A DNA stretch of 31,145 bases, from NCBI GenBank assembly GCA_900542355.1, contig UQNE01000021.1, positions 1-31,145 on the forward strand. Reading direction: 5' to 3'. Of the stretch, positions 17,475 through 25,094 are shown piece by piece. The first letter of the stretch is position 1. Every line of letters starts with the position of its first letter. Under the pieces are notes generated by a model. That model was given only the letters and a program-made list of their open reading frames with translations. It was not told the origin of the DNA and made no database searches. The stretch comes from an uncultured Bacteroidales bacterium (GTDB lineage: Bacteria; Bacteroidota; Bacteroidia; Bacteroidales; Paludibacteraceae). The position numbers and the translations under genes were made by a program.

Positions 17475-18218
17475 ATGAAATATCAGTACGAATACGAAAT
17501 TAAGTACCAAGAGGTGGACTTCAATCGGCGACTACGCTTGTATGTATTGGAGAACTATCTATTAGAAACGGCGGGAGCGACAGCCGATGAACTCGGTTTT
17601 GGTATCAAGTATCTCTACCCGCAGGGGCTGACATGGATACTGACTCGCCTATCGGTGGAGATGACCTACTTCCCCACCCACGGAGAGAAGATAGTGTTTG
17701 AGACATGGATTGAGCAGAACGCGCACGCTATCTCTATGCGTAATTTCCGTATCTACCTCAAACAAGGCGATGGCGAATTGCGACAGATAGGTCAATGCAA
17801 GAGCCAATGGGCGGTGCTCAGCCTGGAGAAACGCGAGATTGTCAATGTGTTCGACCGTGAGATTTTTACCTCGAATGTGGACGGCGAGGTTTTGGAGATG
17901 TCGCGCCCCGCACGGATTATGCCCGCAACAGAGCCGACGGGTATGGTGCCGCACATTGTGCAATACTCCGATGTGGACTACAATCGCCACTGCAACTCGT
18001 GCAAGTACTTGGAGAATATGCTCAATGCTTACCGCCCCGATTGGGCAGGCAAGTGCGTGAGACTGGACATCAACTACCAGCGCGAAGTAAAAATGGGCAA
18101 GCCTTTGGACACCTATTACCTCGTGCAACCCGACGGTGTACAGTATATTCAGAAAAACGAAGCGGGCGAGAATGCTTGCAGCGCAAAAATAACTATTTCA
18201 GACAACACTGACTGTTGA
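17475..18218 (+). CDS. acyl-ACP thioesterase
   Basis: 247 aa, ATG at 17475, a double hot-dog protein of normal bacterial length. The N-terminal half has the YEIKYQEVDFNRRL opening and a LTWILTRLSVEM strand; the C-terminal half has SDVDYNRHCNSCKYLE with Asp168, Asn170 and His172, the catalytic residues of the FatA/FatB-type family. It hydrolyses acyl-ACP to release free fatty acids, ending fatty acid synthesis in the cytoplasm. It follows the S9 gene after 94 bases in which no promoter box is visible, so it may be read from the S9 promoter, although the two functions are unrelated. Confidence 0.92.
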   Translation: MKYQYEYEIKYQEVDFNRRLRLYVLENYLLETAGATADELGFGIKYLYPQGLTWILTRLSVEMTYFPTHGEKIVFETWIEQNAHAISMRNFRIYLKQGDGELRQIGQCKSQWAVLSLEKREIVNVFDREIFTSNVDGEVLEMSRPARIMPATEPTGMVPHIVQYSDVDYNRHCNSCKYLENMLNAYRPDWAGKCVRLDINYQREVKMGKPLDTYYLVQPDGVQYIQKNEAGENACSAKITISDNTDC

Positions 18219-18258
18219 AAACTTTTCTAACTCGGAAAACTTTCGGCTTTCAGATAAA

Positions 18259-18297
18259 ACGCAAGTAGCTTATAATGAGCCACTTACGTTTTTGTTT
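18259..18297 (+). terminator. intrinsic terminator after the thioesterase gene
   Basis: ACGCAAGTAGCT pairs with AGCCACTTACGT (two mismatches) around a 7-base loop, followed by TTTTTGTTTT. It lies about 40 bases past the stop codon. Confidence 0.6.
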
Positions 18298-18341
18298 TGG
18301 ACAACTTCTACACGATGTAGAAAACTTTTTTGTACCAAAAA

Positions 18342-18373
18342 CTTGCACATATCGTGATTATGATGTACCTTTG
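18342..18373 (+). promoter_or_regulatory. nrdJ promoter
   Basis: CTTG (18342-18345), 20 bases, TACCTTTG (18366-18373). From the CTTG box to the base after the downstream box, 27 of 34 positions are identical to the gcvP promoter, including TCGTGA in the spacer. Confidence 0.75.
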
Positions 18374-18440
18374 CGCTGTTTTTCCTCCTTGCAAGAAAGG
18401 CGACGAAACAAAAACGGAAACAGAAAAACACTACATCACT

Positions 18441-21002
18441 ATGGAACAACCTATTTATACACAAAAAGAAGCCGAAGAAGCCTCGAAAGAGTACTTCGGC
18501 GGCGATGAGTTGGCGGCTCGCGTATGGGCATCGAAGTACGCCTTGCGTGATAGTTTCGGCAACCTATTTGAGAAGACTCCCGATGACATGCACCACCGCT
18601 TAGCCGGCGAGATAGCACGCATTGAGAAGAAATATCCCAATGCGCTGTCGGAGCAAGAACTCTTTGGACTGATGCGCCATTTTCGCTATATCGTACCGCA
18701 AGGCAGCCCGATGACCGGTATCGGCAACGACTACCAAGTGGCATCGCTAAGCAACTGCTTTGTAATCGGGCAGGACGGGAACGCCGACAGTTACGGCGCA
18801 ATCATACAGATAGATGAGGAGCAAGTGCAACTGATGAAACGCCGCGGGGGCGTAGGGCACGACTTGAGTCATATCCGCCCTGCGGGAAGCCCCGTAAAGA
18901 ACTCGGCACTCACCTCTACCGGGTTGGTACCATTTATGGAACGCTATAGCAACTCCACTCGCGAGGTGGCACAAGGGGGACGACGCGGGGCACTGATGCT
19001 CAGCGTAAGTATCAAACACCCTGATAGCGAGGCGTTTATCGACGCAAAGATGGAGCAAGGAAAGGTAACGGGTGCGAATGTGAGCGTAAAGATCGACGAT
19101 GAGTTTATGCGCGACGCTATCGAAGGCAAACCCTACACACAGCAATTCCCTATCTCAGGCGAGGCACAATACAAGAAAGAAATCGACGCACAAGCACTAT
19201 GGAAGAAAATCATCCACAATGCGTGGAAGAGTGCCGAACCCGGGGTGCTGTTTTGGGATACGATTATTCGCGAGAGTGTACCCGATTGCTATGCCGATTT
19301 AGGTTATCGCACAGTGAGCACCAACCCATGCGGGGAGATTCCTCTTTGCCCATACGACAGTTGTCGCCTATTGGCTATCAACCTCTATTCGTATGTAAAT
19401 CAACCGTTTACGCCGCAAGCAACATTCGATTTTGAGTTATTCCGCAAGCATGTAGCGATTGCGCAGCGTATGATGGACGACATCATCGACCTCGAGATGG
19501 AGAAAATCGATAAGATACTGGAGAAGATTGCCTCCGACCCCGAGAGCGACAGTATCAAGCGTACCGAGCGCGAACTATGGGAGAAAATCAAGACTAAGAC
19601 CTCGCAAGGGCGTCGCACCGGTGTGGGTACGACAGCCGAGGGGGATATGCTGGCGGCGATGGGGCTATGCTACGGCACGCCGGAAGCCACGGCATTCTCG
19701 GTGGAAGTACACAAGACATTGGCTCTTGCCGCTTACCGCAGCAGTGTACAAATGGCAAAAGAGCGAGGGGCTTTCAGCGTGTACGATTGGCAACGCGAAG
19801 CCGAGAACCCATACATCCTGCGCCTAAAAGAGGCCGATCCCGAACTGTACGAGGAGATGAAGCAACACGGACGGCGCAACATTGCCTGCCTGACCATTGC
19901 TCCGACGGGAACGACCAGCATCATGACGCAGACCACTTCGGGCATAGAACCGGTGTTCCAACCGGTGTATAAGCGACGCCGCAAAGTGAATCCGAGCGAC
20001 AAGAATGTACATGTGGACATAGTGGACGAAGTGGGCGACAGTTTTGAAGAGTATATGGTGTTCCACAATAAGTTTATTGTTTGGATGAATGCCAATGGCT
20101 ACACCTACGATCCCACGCACCGATACACAGCCGATGAGGTAGATGAATTGGTAAAGAAATCACCCTACTACCACGCTACAGCCAACGATGTAGATTGGTT
20201 GCAGAAAGTACAGATGCAGGGTGCTATTCAAAAATGGGTGGACCACTCTATCTCCGTAACTATCAACCTGCCGAACGAGGTAAGCGAAGAGTTGGTCGGC
20301 AGGCTCTACGAGGAGGCTTGGCGGTGCGGATGCAAGGGGTGTACGGTCTATCGCGACGGTAGCCGAATGGGTGTACTGGAAGGCATCAAGAAAGACGACA
20401 AGAAAAAAGAGGACGAGAAAAAAGACGAGAAAAACTGCGTCTGTTTCGACCGCAAAGTGCGTGTGCGCCCTGCCGAACTGGAGTGCGATGTAGTGCGATT
20501 CCAAAACAACAAAGATAAGTGGATTGCCTTCGTGGGACTAAAAGACGGTATGCCTTATGAAATCTTTACCGGTTTGGCAGATGATGAGGAGGGAATCCTG
20601 CTGCCAAAATCGGTTACCAAAGGCAAGATTATCCGCGTGGTACAAGAGGATGGCACCAAGCGTTATGACTTCCAGTTTGTCAACTCACGCGGTTTCAAGA
20701 CTACGATGGAGGGATTGAGTTACAAGTTCGACAAAGAGTTTTGGAACTATGCCAAACTAATCTCCGGAGTGCTGCGCTACGGTATGCCTATCGACCAAGT
20801 GATAAAGATGATCAGCGGATTGCAGATGGATTCGGAGAGCATCAACTCGTGGAAAGTAGGCGTAGAGCGTGCGTTGAAGAAATATATCCAAGATGGTACG
20901 GTAGTGCAAGGTCAAGTATGTCCCAACTGTGGGCAACCGCTGGTGTTTGAAGAGGGCTGCATGCACTGCCGCGAATGTGGCTACAGCAAATGCGGCGGAT
21001 AA
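18441..21002 (+). CDS. nrdJ: adenosylcobalamin-dependent (class II) ribonucleotide reductase
   Basis: 853 aa from ATG at 18441 (MEQPIYTQKEAEE). The frame is open for 37 more codons upstream, but these lie in the promoter. It reduces ribonucleotides to deoxyribonucleotides using a radical generated from B12. Visible features: Cys106 in SLSNCFVIG (redox pair), MKRRGGVGHDLS and VAQGGRRGALML loops, Cys297 and Glu299 in NPCGEI (radical site), IAPTGTTSIM near residue 495, a Lys/Asp-rich linker (about 652-668) and a C-terminal zinc ribbon (CPNCGQ, CMHCRECG). The length is normal for Bacteroidota NrdJ. No cobalamin riboswitch fits in the ~60-base leader. No NrdB-type partner is expected. Confidence 0.93.
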   Translation: MEQPIYTQKEAEEASKEYFGGDELAARVWASKYALRDSFGNLFEKTPDDMHHRLAGEIARIEKKYPNALSEQELFGLMRHFRYIVPQGSPMTGIGNDYQVASLSNCFVIGQDGNADSYGAIIQIDEEQVQLMKRRGGVGHDLSHIRPAGSPVKNSALTSTGLVPFMERYSNSTREVAQGGRRGALMLSVSIKHPDSEAFIDAKMEQGKVTGANVSVKIDDEFMRDAIEGKPYTQQFPISGEAQYKKEIDAQALWKKIIHNAWKSAEPGVLFWDTIIRESVPDCYADLGYRTVSTNPCGEIPLCPYDSCRLLAINLYSYVNQPFTPQATFDFELFRKHVAIAQRMMDDIIDLEMEKIDKILEKIASDPESDSIKRTERELWEKIKTKTSQGRRTGVGTTAEGDMLAAMGLCYGTPEATAFSVEVHKTLALAAYRSSVQMAKERGAFSVYDWQREAENPYILRLKEADPELYEEMKQHGRRNIACLTIAPTGTTSIMTQTTSGIEPVFQPVYKRRRKVNPSDKNVHVDIVDEVGDSFEEYMVFHNKFIVWMNANGYTYDPTHRYTADEVDELVKKSPYYHATANDVDWLQKVQMQGAIQKWVDHSISVTINLPNEVSEELVGRLYEEAWRCGCKGCTVYRDGSRMGVLEGIKKDDKKKEDEKKDEKNCVCFDRKVRVRPAELECDVVRFQNNKDKWIAFVGLKDGMPYEIFTGLADDEEGILLPKSVTKGKIIRVVQEDGTKRYDFQFVNSRGFKTTMEGLSYKFDKEFWNYAKLISGVLRYGMPIDQVIKMISGLQMDSESINSWKVGVERALKKYIQDGTVVQGQVCPNCGQPLVFEEGCMHCRECGYSKCGG

Positions 21003-21054
21003 TAGCAAGATAGTTGCGCGTCTAAATAAGAGATCTAAAATACTTATTCTATAC

Positions 21055-21094
21055 ACACCAATCCCCGAGTACTTTTTTATTCGGGGATTGGTGT
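21055..21094 (+). terminator. strong intrinsic terminator after nrdJ
   Basis: Perfect 14-bp stem ACACCAATCCCCGA/TCGGGGATTGGTGT with a 12-base loop, followed by ATGTTTTCATATATTTTT. It lies 52 bases past the nrdJ stop. Confidence 0.85.
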
Positions 21095-21147
21095 ATGTTT
21101 TCATATATTTTTCGACAATTTGCAAAGAAAGTAGGTTATGTCTAAAC

Positions 21148-21185
21148 AAAAAAGTCTGCCGGACGGGTGTCGGGCAGACTTTTTT
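21148..21185. terminator. bidirectional terminator between nrdJ and pnp
   Basis: A6, GTCTGCCGGAC, loop GGGT, GTCGGGCAGAC, T6: an 11-bp stem with one mismatch, flanked by A and T runs, so it works in both directions. It ends the pnp transcript (pnp stop 65 bases away) and backs up the nrdJ terminator. Confidence 0.85.
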
Positions 21186-21250
21186 GGATATTGTTGCATA
21201 TTTTCGGGTTGACCGAATTCTATACGAGTTCTATTTCTGTATGCTTTCTA

Positions 21251-23542
21251 TTAGTGGCGGCGATCAAGGCGAGCGCCATCGGCCTCAGGGTCGCGGCGCG
21301 GACGCTGGTCGGGACGAGGTCCACGACGCTCAGGGCGCGGTCCGCGATCACTACGGGGTGCACGAGCAGGACGCTCCAACTCTACATAGCCTTCGGGTTT
21401 CTCCTTCAATGCTTTAGCACTCAAACGGAACTTGCCCGTCTTCTCATCCACTTCGAGCAACTTAATCATAATCTTGTCGCCCTCTTGGATACCGGTCTCT
21501 TCCATAGTGTCGTAGCGTTTCCAATCGATCTCAGAGATGTGGAGCAAGCCTTCTTTACCCGGCATAAACTCTACGAAGCAGCCATAAGGCATAATCGACT
21601 TAACGGTAGCCTCATAGACCTCACCCACTTCGGGGAGAGCCACGATGGCTTTTATCTTAGCCACAGCAGCGTCCATAGCCTCTTTGTTGTTGGAAGCCAC
21701 TTCCACTTTGCCGCCCTCTTCGATCTCATCGATAGAAACAACGGCACCCGTCTCAGCCTGGATACCTTGGATAATCTTACCGCCCGGGCCAATGACAGCA
21801 CCAATCATATCTTTCGGAATCAAGAAACTAACGATACGTGGAGCCTGCGGTTTGAGGTCAGTGCGCGGAGCCGGCATCGTCTCGAGAATCTTATCGAGGA
21901 TGTACATACGCGCCTGGTGTGCTTGTGCCAAAGCGTTCTCCAGCACCTCATAACTCAGTCCGTCCACCTTGATATCCATTTGGCAAGCGGTCAAGCCATC
22001 GCGTGTACCCGTGGTCTTAAAGTCCATATCACCGAGGTGGTCCTCATCACCGAGGATGTCGCTCAGAATCTTATAGTTGAGTTTGCCGTCCACCAACTCG
22101 GAAATCATACCCATAGCGATACCGCTGACAGGCTTCTTGATAGGTACACCGGCATCCATAAGAGCCAAAGTACCGGCGCAGACAGTAGCCATAGACGAAG
22201 AACCATTGGACTCCAAGATGTCGCTCACTACGCGAACGCAGTAGGGGAAATCAGCAGGAATCATATTCTTCAATGCGCGGCAAGCCAAGTTGCCATGCCC
22301 AATCTCACGGCGACCTACGCCACGCTGAGCCTTAGCCTCGCCTGTAGCGAAAGGCGGAAAGTTGTAGTGGAGCAAGAAACGGTCGGTACCCTGAATGAGT
22401 GCCTCGTCCACCATCTTCTCATCGCGGCTGGTACCGAGGGTAACGGTAGCCAATGCCTGGGTCTCACCACGGGTGAAGATACTCGAACCGTGAGGGCCTG
22501 GCAGCGGAGCCACCTCGCACCAGATAGGACGGATGTCGGTTGTCTTACGACCATCGAGGCGTTTGCCCTCATCGAGGACGGCGCGACGCATAGCCTCTTT
22601 CTCTACATCGTGATAGTAGCGATCGACCATAGCAGCCACCTCATCGAGGTCGATACCGAGAGCCTCGGCACGCTGAGCCATATAGTCGGCTTTGTCAGTC
22701 TTGAAATCAGCACAGATCTGCGAGAACATATCCTCACGGTGGTGCTTGTCGGTGTCAGCCGAAGTAGCCTGTGCATAAGCACGAGCGTAACTATAATCGT
22801 GAACGGCTTGTTTGAGTTCGTCGTCGTTGACCTCGTGGCAGTATTCGCGCTTGGTCTCTTTGCCGTAGGCTTTCATCATCTCGTTGATAGCCAAGCACTG
22901 GGGTTTGATAGCCTCATGAGCAGCACGGATAGCCTCCAACATAACGGATTCGGGCATTTCCTTCATCTCACCCTCGACCATCATGATGTTGTCGTAGGTA
23001 GCAGCGACCATCAACTCGAGGTCAGCCTCTTCGCATTGCTCGAAAGTCGGGTTGATGACCATCTCGCCATTGACACGCGCCACGCGCACCTCGGAAACGG
23101 GGCCCTCGAAAGGAATGTCGGAGCAAGCGAGTGCAGCACCCGCAGCCAAACCTGCCACCGACTCAGGCATATCGATGCCATCAGCCGAATACATTGTAAC
23201 ATTAACGAAAGTCTCTGCGTGATAGTTAGCAGGGAACAATGGGCGCAATGCACGGTCAATAAGGCGAGCGATGAGGATTTCATAATCCGACGCCTTGCCT
23301 TCACGACGGGTAAAACCACCCGGGAAACGACCTGCACTGGCAAATTTCTCTTTGTACTCCACGGTAAGCGGCATAAAATCCGTACCGGGTACTGCGTCCT
23401 TAGCGGAGCAAACTGTGGCAAGCACCATAGTGTTGCCGATAGTCGCCATCACTGCGCCGTCTGCCTGTTTGGCAAGTTTGCCGGTCTCCAGTGTAATCAC
23501 ACGACCATCAGGGAGAGCAATCTCCTTCTTAACGATATTCAT
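21251..23542 (-). CDS. pnp: polyribonucleotide nucleotidyltransferase (PNPase)
   Basis: 763 aa from ATG at 23542 (MNIVKKEIALPDGR). Upstream in-frame codons belong to the leader. It degrades RNA 3' to 5' by phosphorolysis and is part of RNA turnover in the cytoplasm. Domain order: RNase PH-like 1 (FPGGFTRREGKASDYEIL), alpha-helical linker, RNase PH-like 2 with the active loop (GTSRDEKMVDEAL, GRREIGHGNLA, ESNGSSSMATVCAG, DGLTACQMDIK), KH domain (VIGPGGK, about 568-639), S1 domain (about 640-712), and a 51-residue Arg/Pro-rich tail (about 713-763) that probably adds RNA or partner binding. All key motifs are intact. The leader contains two matching hairpins. Confidence 0.95.
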   Translation of the reverse strand: MNIVKKEIALPDGRVITLETGKLAKQADGAVMATIGNTMVLATVCSAKDAVPGTDFMPLTVEYKEKFASAGRFPGGFTRREGKASDYEILIARLIDRALRPLFPANYHAETFVNVTMYSADGIDMPESVAGLAAGAALACSDIPFEGPVSEVRVARVNGEMVINPTFEQCEEADLELMVAATYDNIMMVEGEMKEMPESVMLEAIRAAHEAIKPQCLAINEMMKAYGKETKREYCHEVNDDELKQAVHDYSYARAYAQATSADTDKHHREDMFSQICADFKTDKADYMAQRAEALGIDLDEVAAMVDRYYHDVEKEAMRRAVLDEGKRLDGRKTTDIRPIWCEVAPLPGPHGSSIFTRGETQALATVTLGTSRDEKMVDEALIQGTDRFLLHYNFPPFATGEAKAQRGVGRREIGHGNLACRALKNMIPADFPYCVRVVSDILESNGSSSMATVCAGTLALMDAGVPIKKPVSGIAMGMISELVDGKLNYKILSDILGDEDHLGDMDFKTTGTRDGLTACQMDIKVDGLSYEVLENALAQAHQARMYILDKILETMPAPRTDLKPQAPRIVSFLIPKDMIGAVIGPGGKIIQGIQAETGAVVSIDEIEEGGKVEVASNNKEAMDAAVAKIKAIVALPEVGEVYEATVKSIMPYGCFVEFMPGKEGLLHISEIDWKRYDTMEETGIQEGDKIMIKLLEVDEKTGKFRLSAKALKEKPEGYVELERPARAPRSDRGPRPERRGPRPDQRPRRDPEADGARLDRRH

Positions 23543-23560
23543 GTAGTTTGTAGTTGTTAA

Positions 23561-23612
23561 AAGGTGCCGTTTGCACCTCGTTGTATGTATTGTGAGACAC
23601 CGTTTGTGCCTC
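23561..23612 (-). promoter_or_regulatory. two tandem covarying stem-loops in the pnp leader
   Basis: In the + strand, hairpin A is AAGGTGC-CGTTT-GCACCTC (23561-23579) and hairpin B is GAGACAC-CGTTT-GTGCCTC (23594-23612). Both have 7-bp stems counting one G-U pair each, the same 5-base loop, and are both followed by GTTG. Two stem pairs differ by compensatory changes (T-A versus C-G, and G-C versus A-T). The unit sits 19-70 bases upstream of the pnp ATG, inside the transcript, and is a good candidate for post-transcriptional control of pnp. Confidence 0.7.
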
Positions 23613-23642
23613 GTTGATTGTTTTGACCACTCAAAGTCGCTA

Positions 23643-23674
23643 CAAAGGTACGACTTTTTTGCGAGATACACAAC
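23643..23674 (-). promoter_or_regulatory. pnp promoter
   Basis: Minus strand GTTG (23674-23671), 20 bases, TACCTTTG (23650-23643). This predicts a leader of about 95 bases that includes both hairpins. Confidence 0.75.
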
Positions 23675-23893
23675 TAATTTGTTATTTTTATGCAAATATA
23701 GATTTAGGAAGAGAACTTTGTACCTATCGAATTACGAGCAACATTGTGTAATCAGGGGGGGGACAAAGCAAGTTTTTCGCATTTTTTAGAAAGGCATAAG
23801 TATAGCATTTAGCGGATTAATAATACATTTTGCTTGCGTTTTGCTGTTTATAGTAACATTCTGACAATGTTAAAAAAGTTATTAGAACCGCAT

Positions 23894-23915
23894 TAGGTCT
23901 CGACAAGGTTTCGAC
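23894..23915. repeat. two tandem copies of the 11-nt repeat seen at 12.2 kb
   Basis: TAGGTCTCGAC followed by AAGGTTTCGAC; compare three copies at 12192-12224. In both places CAAAATGATAG-type words lie within 40 bases. Confidence 0.8.
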
Positions 23916-23991
23916 GAAGTCGGCTCAAAGACAAAATGACAAAATGATAGTTGAAGTTTTGAAAGCAATTATGAATAGGAACAAAAGAAAA

Positions 23992-24024
23992 AGAGGGAAA
24001 CCTGCTGCTTGCAAGACACCCTCT
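23992..24024 (-). terminator. intrinsic terminator after the Crp/Fnr gene
   Basis: Outer stem AGAGGG/CCCTCT, an inner stem CTTGC/GCAGG, then on the minus strand a tail TTTTTCTTTTG. About 90 bases past the stop codon. Confidence 0.65.
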
Positions 24025-24115
24025 ATAGGAGAAATTAACAACAGAGCATTTAGAACACACAGCGTCGGAACTGCTCAACATGTTGCTCTCATATAATCTG
24101 ACGACAATTTGAGAA

Positions 24116-24814
24116 TTAGCCGAGACGAGATATTTTCTTGATTTCCTCTTCGTTGAGGAGTTTTATTTTGCGGCCATCAACACTGATAAGCCCCTCTTGT
24201 GCGAACTGGCTGAGCGTACGAATGGCATTGCTGGTGGTCATATTGCTCATATTGGCCAAATCCTCGCGACTCATATACATAGAGAGTGTGCAGCCGTCTT
24301 CATCGAACCCATAGTTGTTTTTGAGGGTAAGCAACGATTCTGCCAAACGACCTCGGATATGCTTTTGGGTAAGGTTGATAGTCTGCAATTCCGCTACAGC
24401 CAAATCGCGTGCCATAGCCACCATCACTTGGTAGCAGAACTCGCTATTCTGACGGAGCAAGGTAAGGAACACATTTGCGGGGACGCGATAGGTGGTACAC
24501 GGCTCGAACGCACTGGCACAAGAAGTAAACCTATCCTCACCAATGACTGCACGATAGCCGAACATATCGTAAGGCTTGAGCAAGCGGATGATTTGCGCCC
24601 GCTGACCAATACCCTCCTTATATATACGCACGCGCCCGCTAATGAGCATCCACATATCGGTTGCGCGGTCGCCTTCACTATGGATCAGTTCGTTTTTCTT
24701 GTACGAAACCACCTCAACCTGCTCACTGCCCCATGCTTTTTCGTCGTCGGTAAGAATGTCCCAAATGGGGTTAAGTTCCCACATCTGTGCATAGTTTTCT
24801 TCTTTCTTCTTCAT
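24116..24814 (-). CDS. Crp/Fnr family transcription regulator
   Basis: 232 aa from ATG at 24814 (MKKKEENYAQ); upstream in-frame codons lie in the promoter. The N-terminal half is a cyclic-nucleotide-type beta barrel (ELIHSEGDRATDMWMLISGRVRIYKEG, then IIRLLKPYDMFGYRAVIGEDRF), linked by a long helix to a C-terminal winged helix-turn-helix (SREDLANMSNMTTSNAIRTLSQFAQEGLISVDGRKIKLL). The family senses effectors such as cyclic nucleotides, oxygen or redox state. It lacks the N-terminal Cys cluster of Fnr, so an iron-sulfur sensor is unlikely. It is divergent from gcvP with a palindrome between the two promoters, so it may control itself and gcvP. Confidence 0.9.
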   Translation of the reverse strand: MKKKEENYAQMWELNPIWDILTDDEKAWGSEQVEVVSYKKNELIHSEGDRATDMWMLISGRVRIYKEGIGQRAQIIRLLKPYDMFGYRAVIGEDRFTSCASAFEPCTTYRVPANVFLTLLRQNSEFCYQVMVAMARDLAVAELQTINLTQKHIRGRLAESLLTLKNNYGFDEDGCTLSMYMSREDLANMSNMTTSNAIRTLSQFAQEGLISVDGRKIKLLNEEEIKKISRLG

Positions 24815-24855
24815 TAGTTTGTGTCCGAATGTATCCTCTAAAAAAGTTTCGATTG

Positions 24856-24887
24856 CAAAGGTAGCATATTTTGTCGGATTATGCAAA
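24856..24887 (-). promoter_or_regulatory. Crp/Fnr gene promoter
   Basis: Minus strand TTTG (24887-24884), exactly 20 bases, TACCTTTG (24863-24856); full consensus match, about 35 bases of leader. Confidence 0.8.
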
Positions 24888-24897
24888 TGTTTTTTCG

Positions 24898-24911
24898 TTT
24901 TGCATGCAAAA
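24898..24911. promoter_or_regulatory. 14-bp perfect palindrome between the Crp/Fnr and gcvP promoters
   Basis: TTTTGCATGCAAAA, lying between the two upstream boxes (24887 and 24934). Its size, symmetry and place suit a dimeric regulator, the Crp/Fnr protein being the obvious candidate. Confidence 0.5.
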
Positions 24912-24933
24912 TATATGTTTTTCAGCATAAAAT

Positions 24934-24965
24934 CTTGCATATTTCGTGAAAAAGCCGTACCTTTG
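24934..24965 (+). promoter_or_regulatory. gcvP promoter and start of a ~120-base leader
   Basis: CTTG (24934-24937), 20 bases, TACCTTTG (24958-24965). Transcript start near 24972 leaves about 120 purine-rich bases to the GTG at 25095. The leader contains GGAGAG and AAGGGGCGAA words that faintly recall a glycine riboswitch core, but no complete aptamer can be drawn. Confidence 0.75.
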
Positions 24966-25094
24966 CGTATTTAAGTGAGAGGAGTGGCAAAAAAGCAAGA
25001 GGCGGATCTGAATGGAGAGGAAAAAGCACAGAAACCAAGGGGCGAACACTCAACCAAAAACAAAAGAATTACTAACCCAAAATACATTATTATC

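Larger units (their letters stand above)
23675..24115. other. 441-base non-coding region between pnp and the Crp/Fnr gene
   Basis: Upstream of the pnp promoter and downstream of the minus-strand Crp/Fnr gene. It contains an eight-G run (23755-23762), the two-copy 11-nt repeat (23894-23915) followed by a doubled ACAAAATGA word, and a terminator (23992-24024). No frame here has coding character. Confidence 0.7.

Noticed and set aside
18374..18440. Cobalamin riboswitch upstream of the B12-dependent reductase
   Set aside because: The leader is only about 60 bases and lacks the B12-box; there is no room for the aptamer.
21167..23560. A 797-codon open frame on the plus strand opposite pnp
   Set aside because: It mirrors pnp codon bias on the other strand, begins within the terminator region, has no promoter or recognisable domain, and pnp is fully supported.
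23755..23762. Run of eight G (and C7A7 at 9716-9729) as phase-variation tracts
   Set aside because: Neither lies in a coding frame or between promoter boxes, so slippage would have no evident effect.
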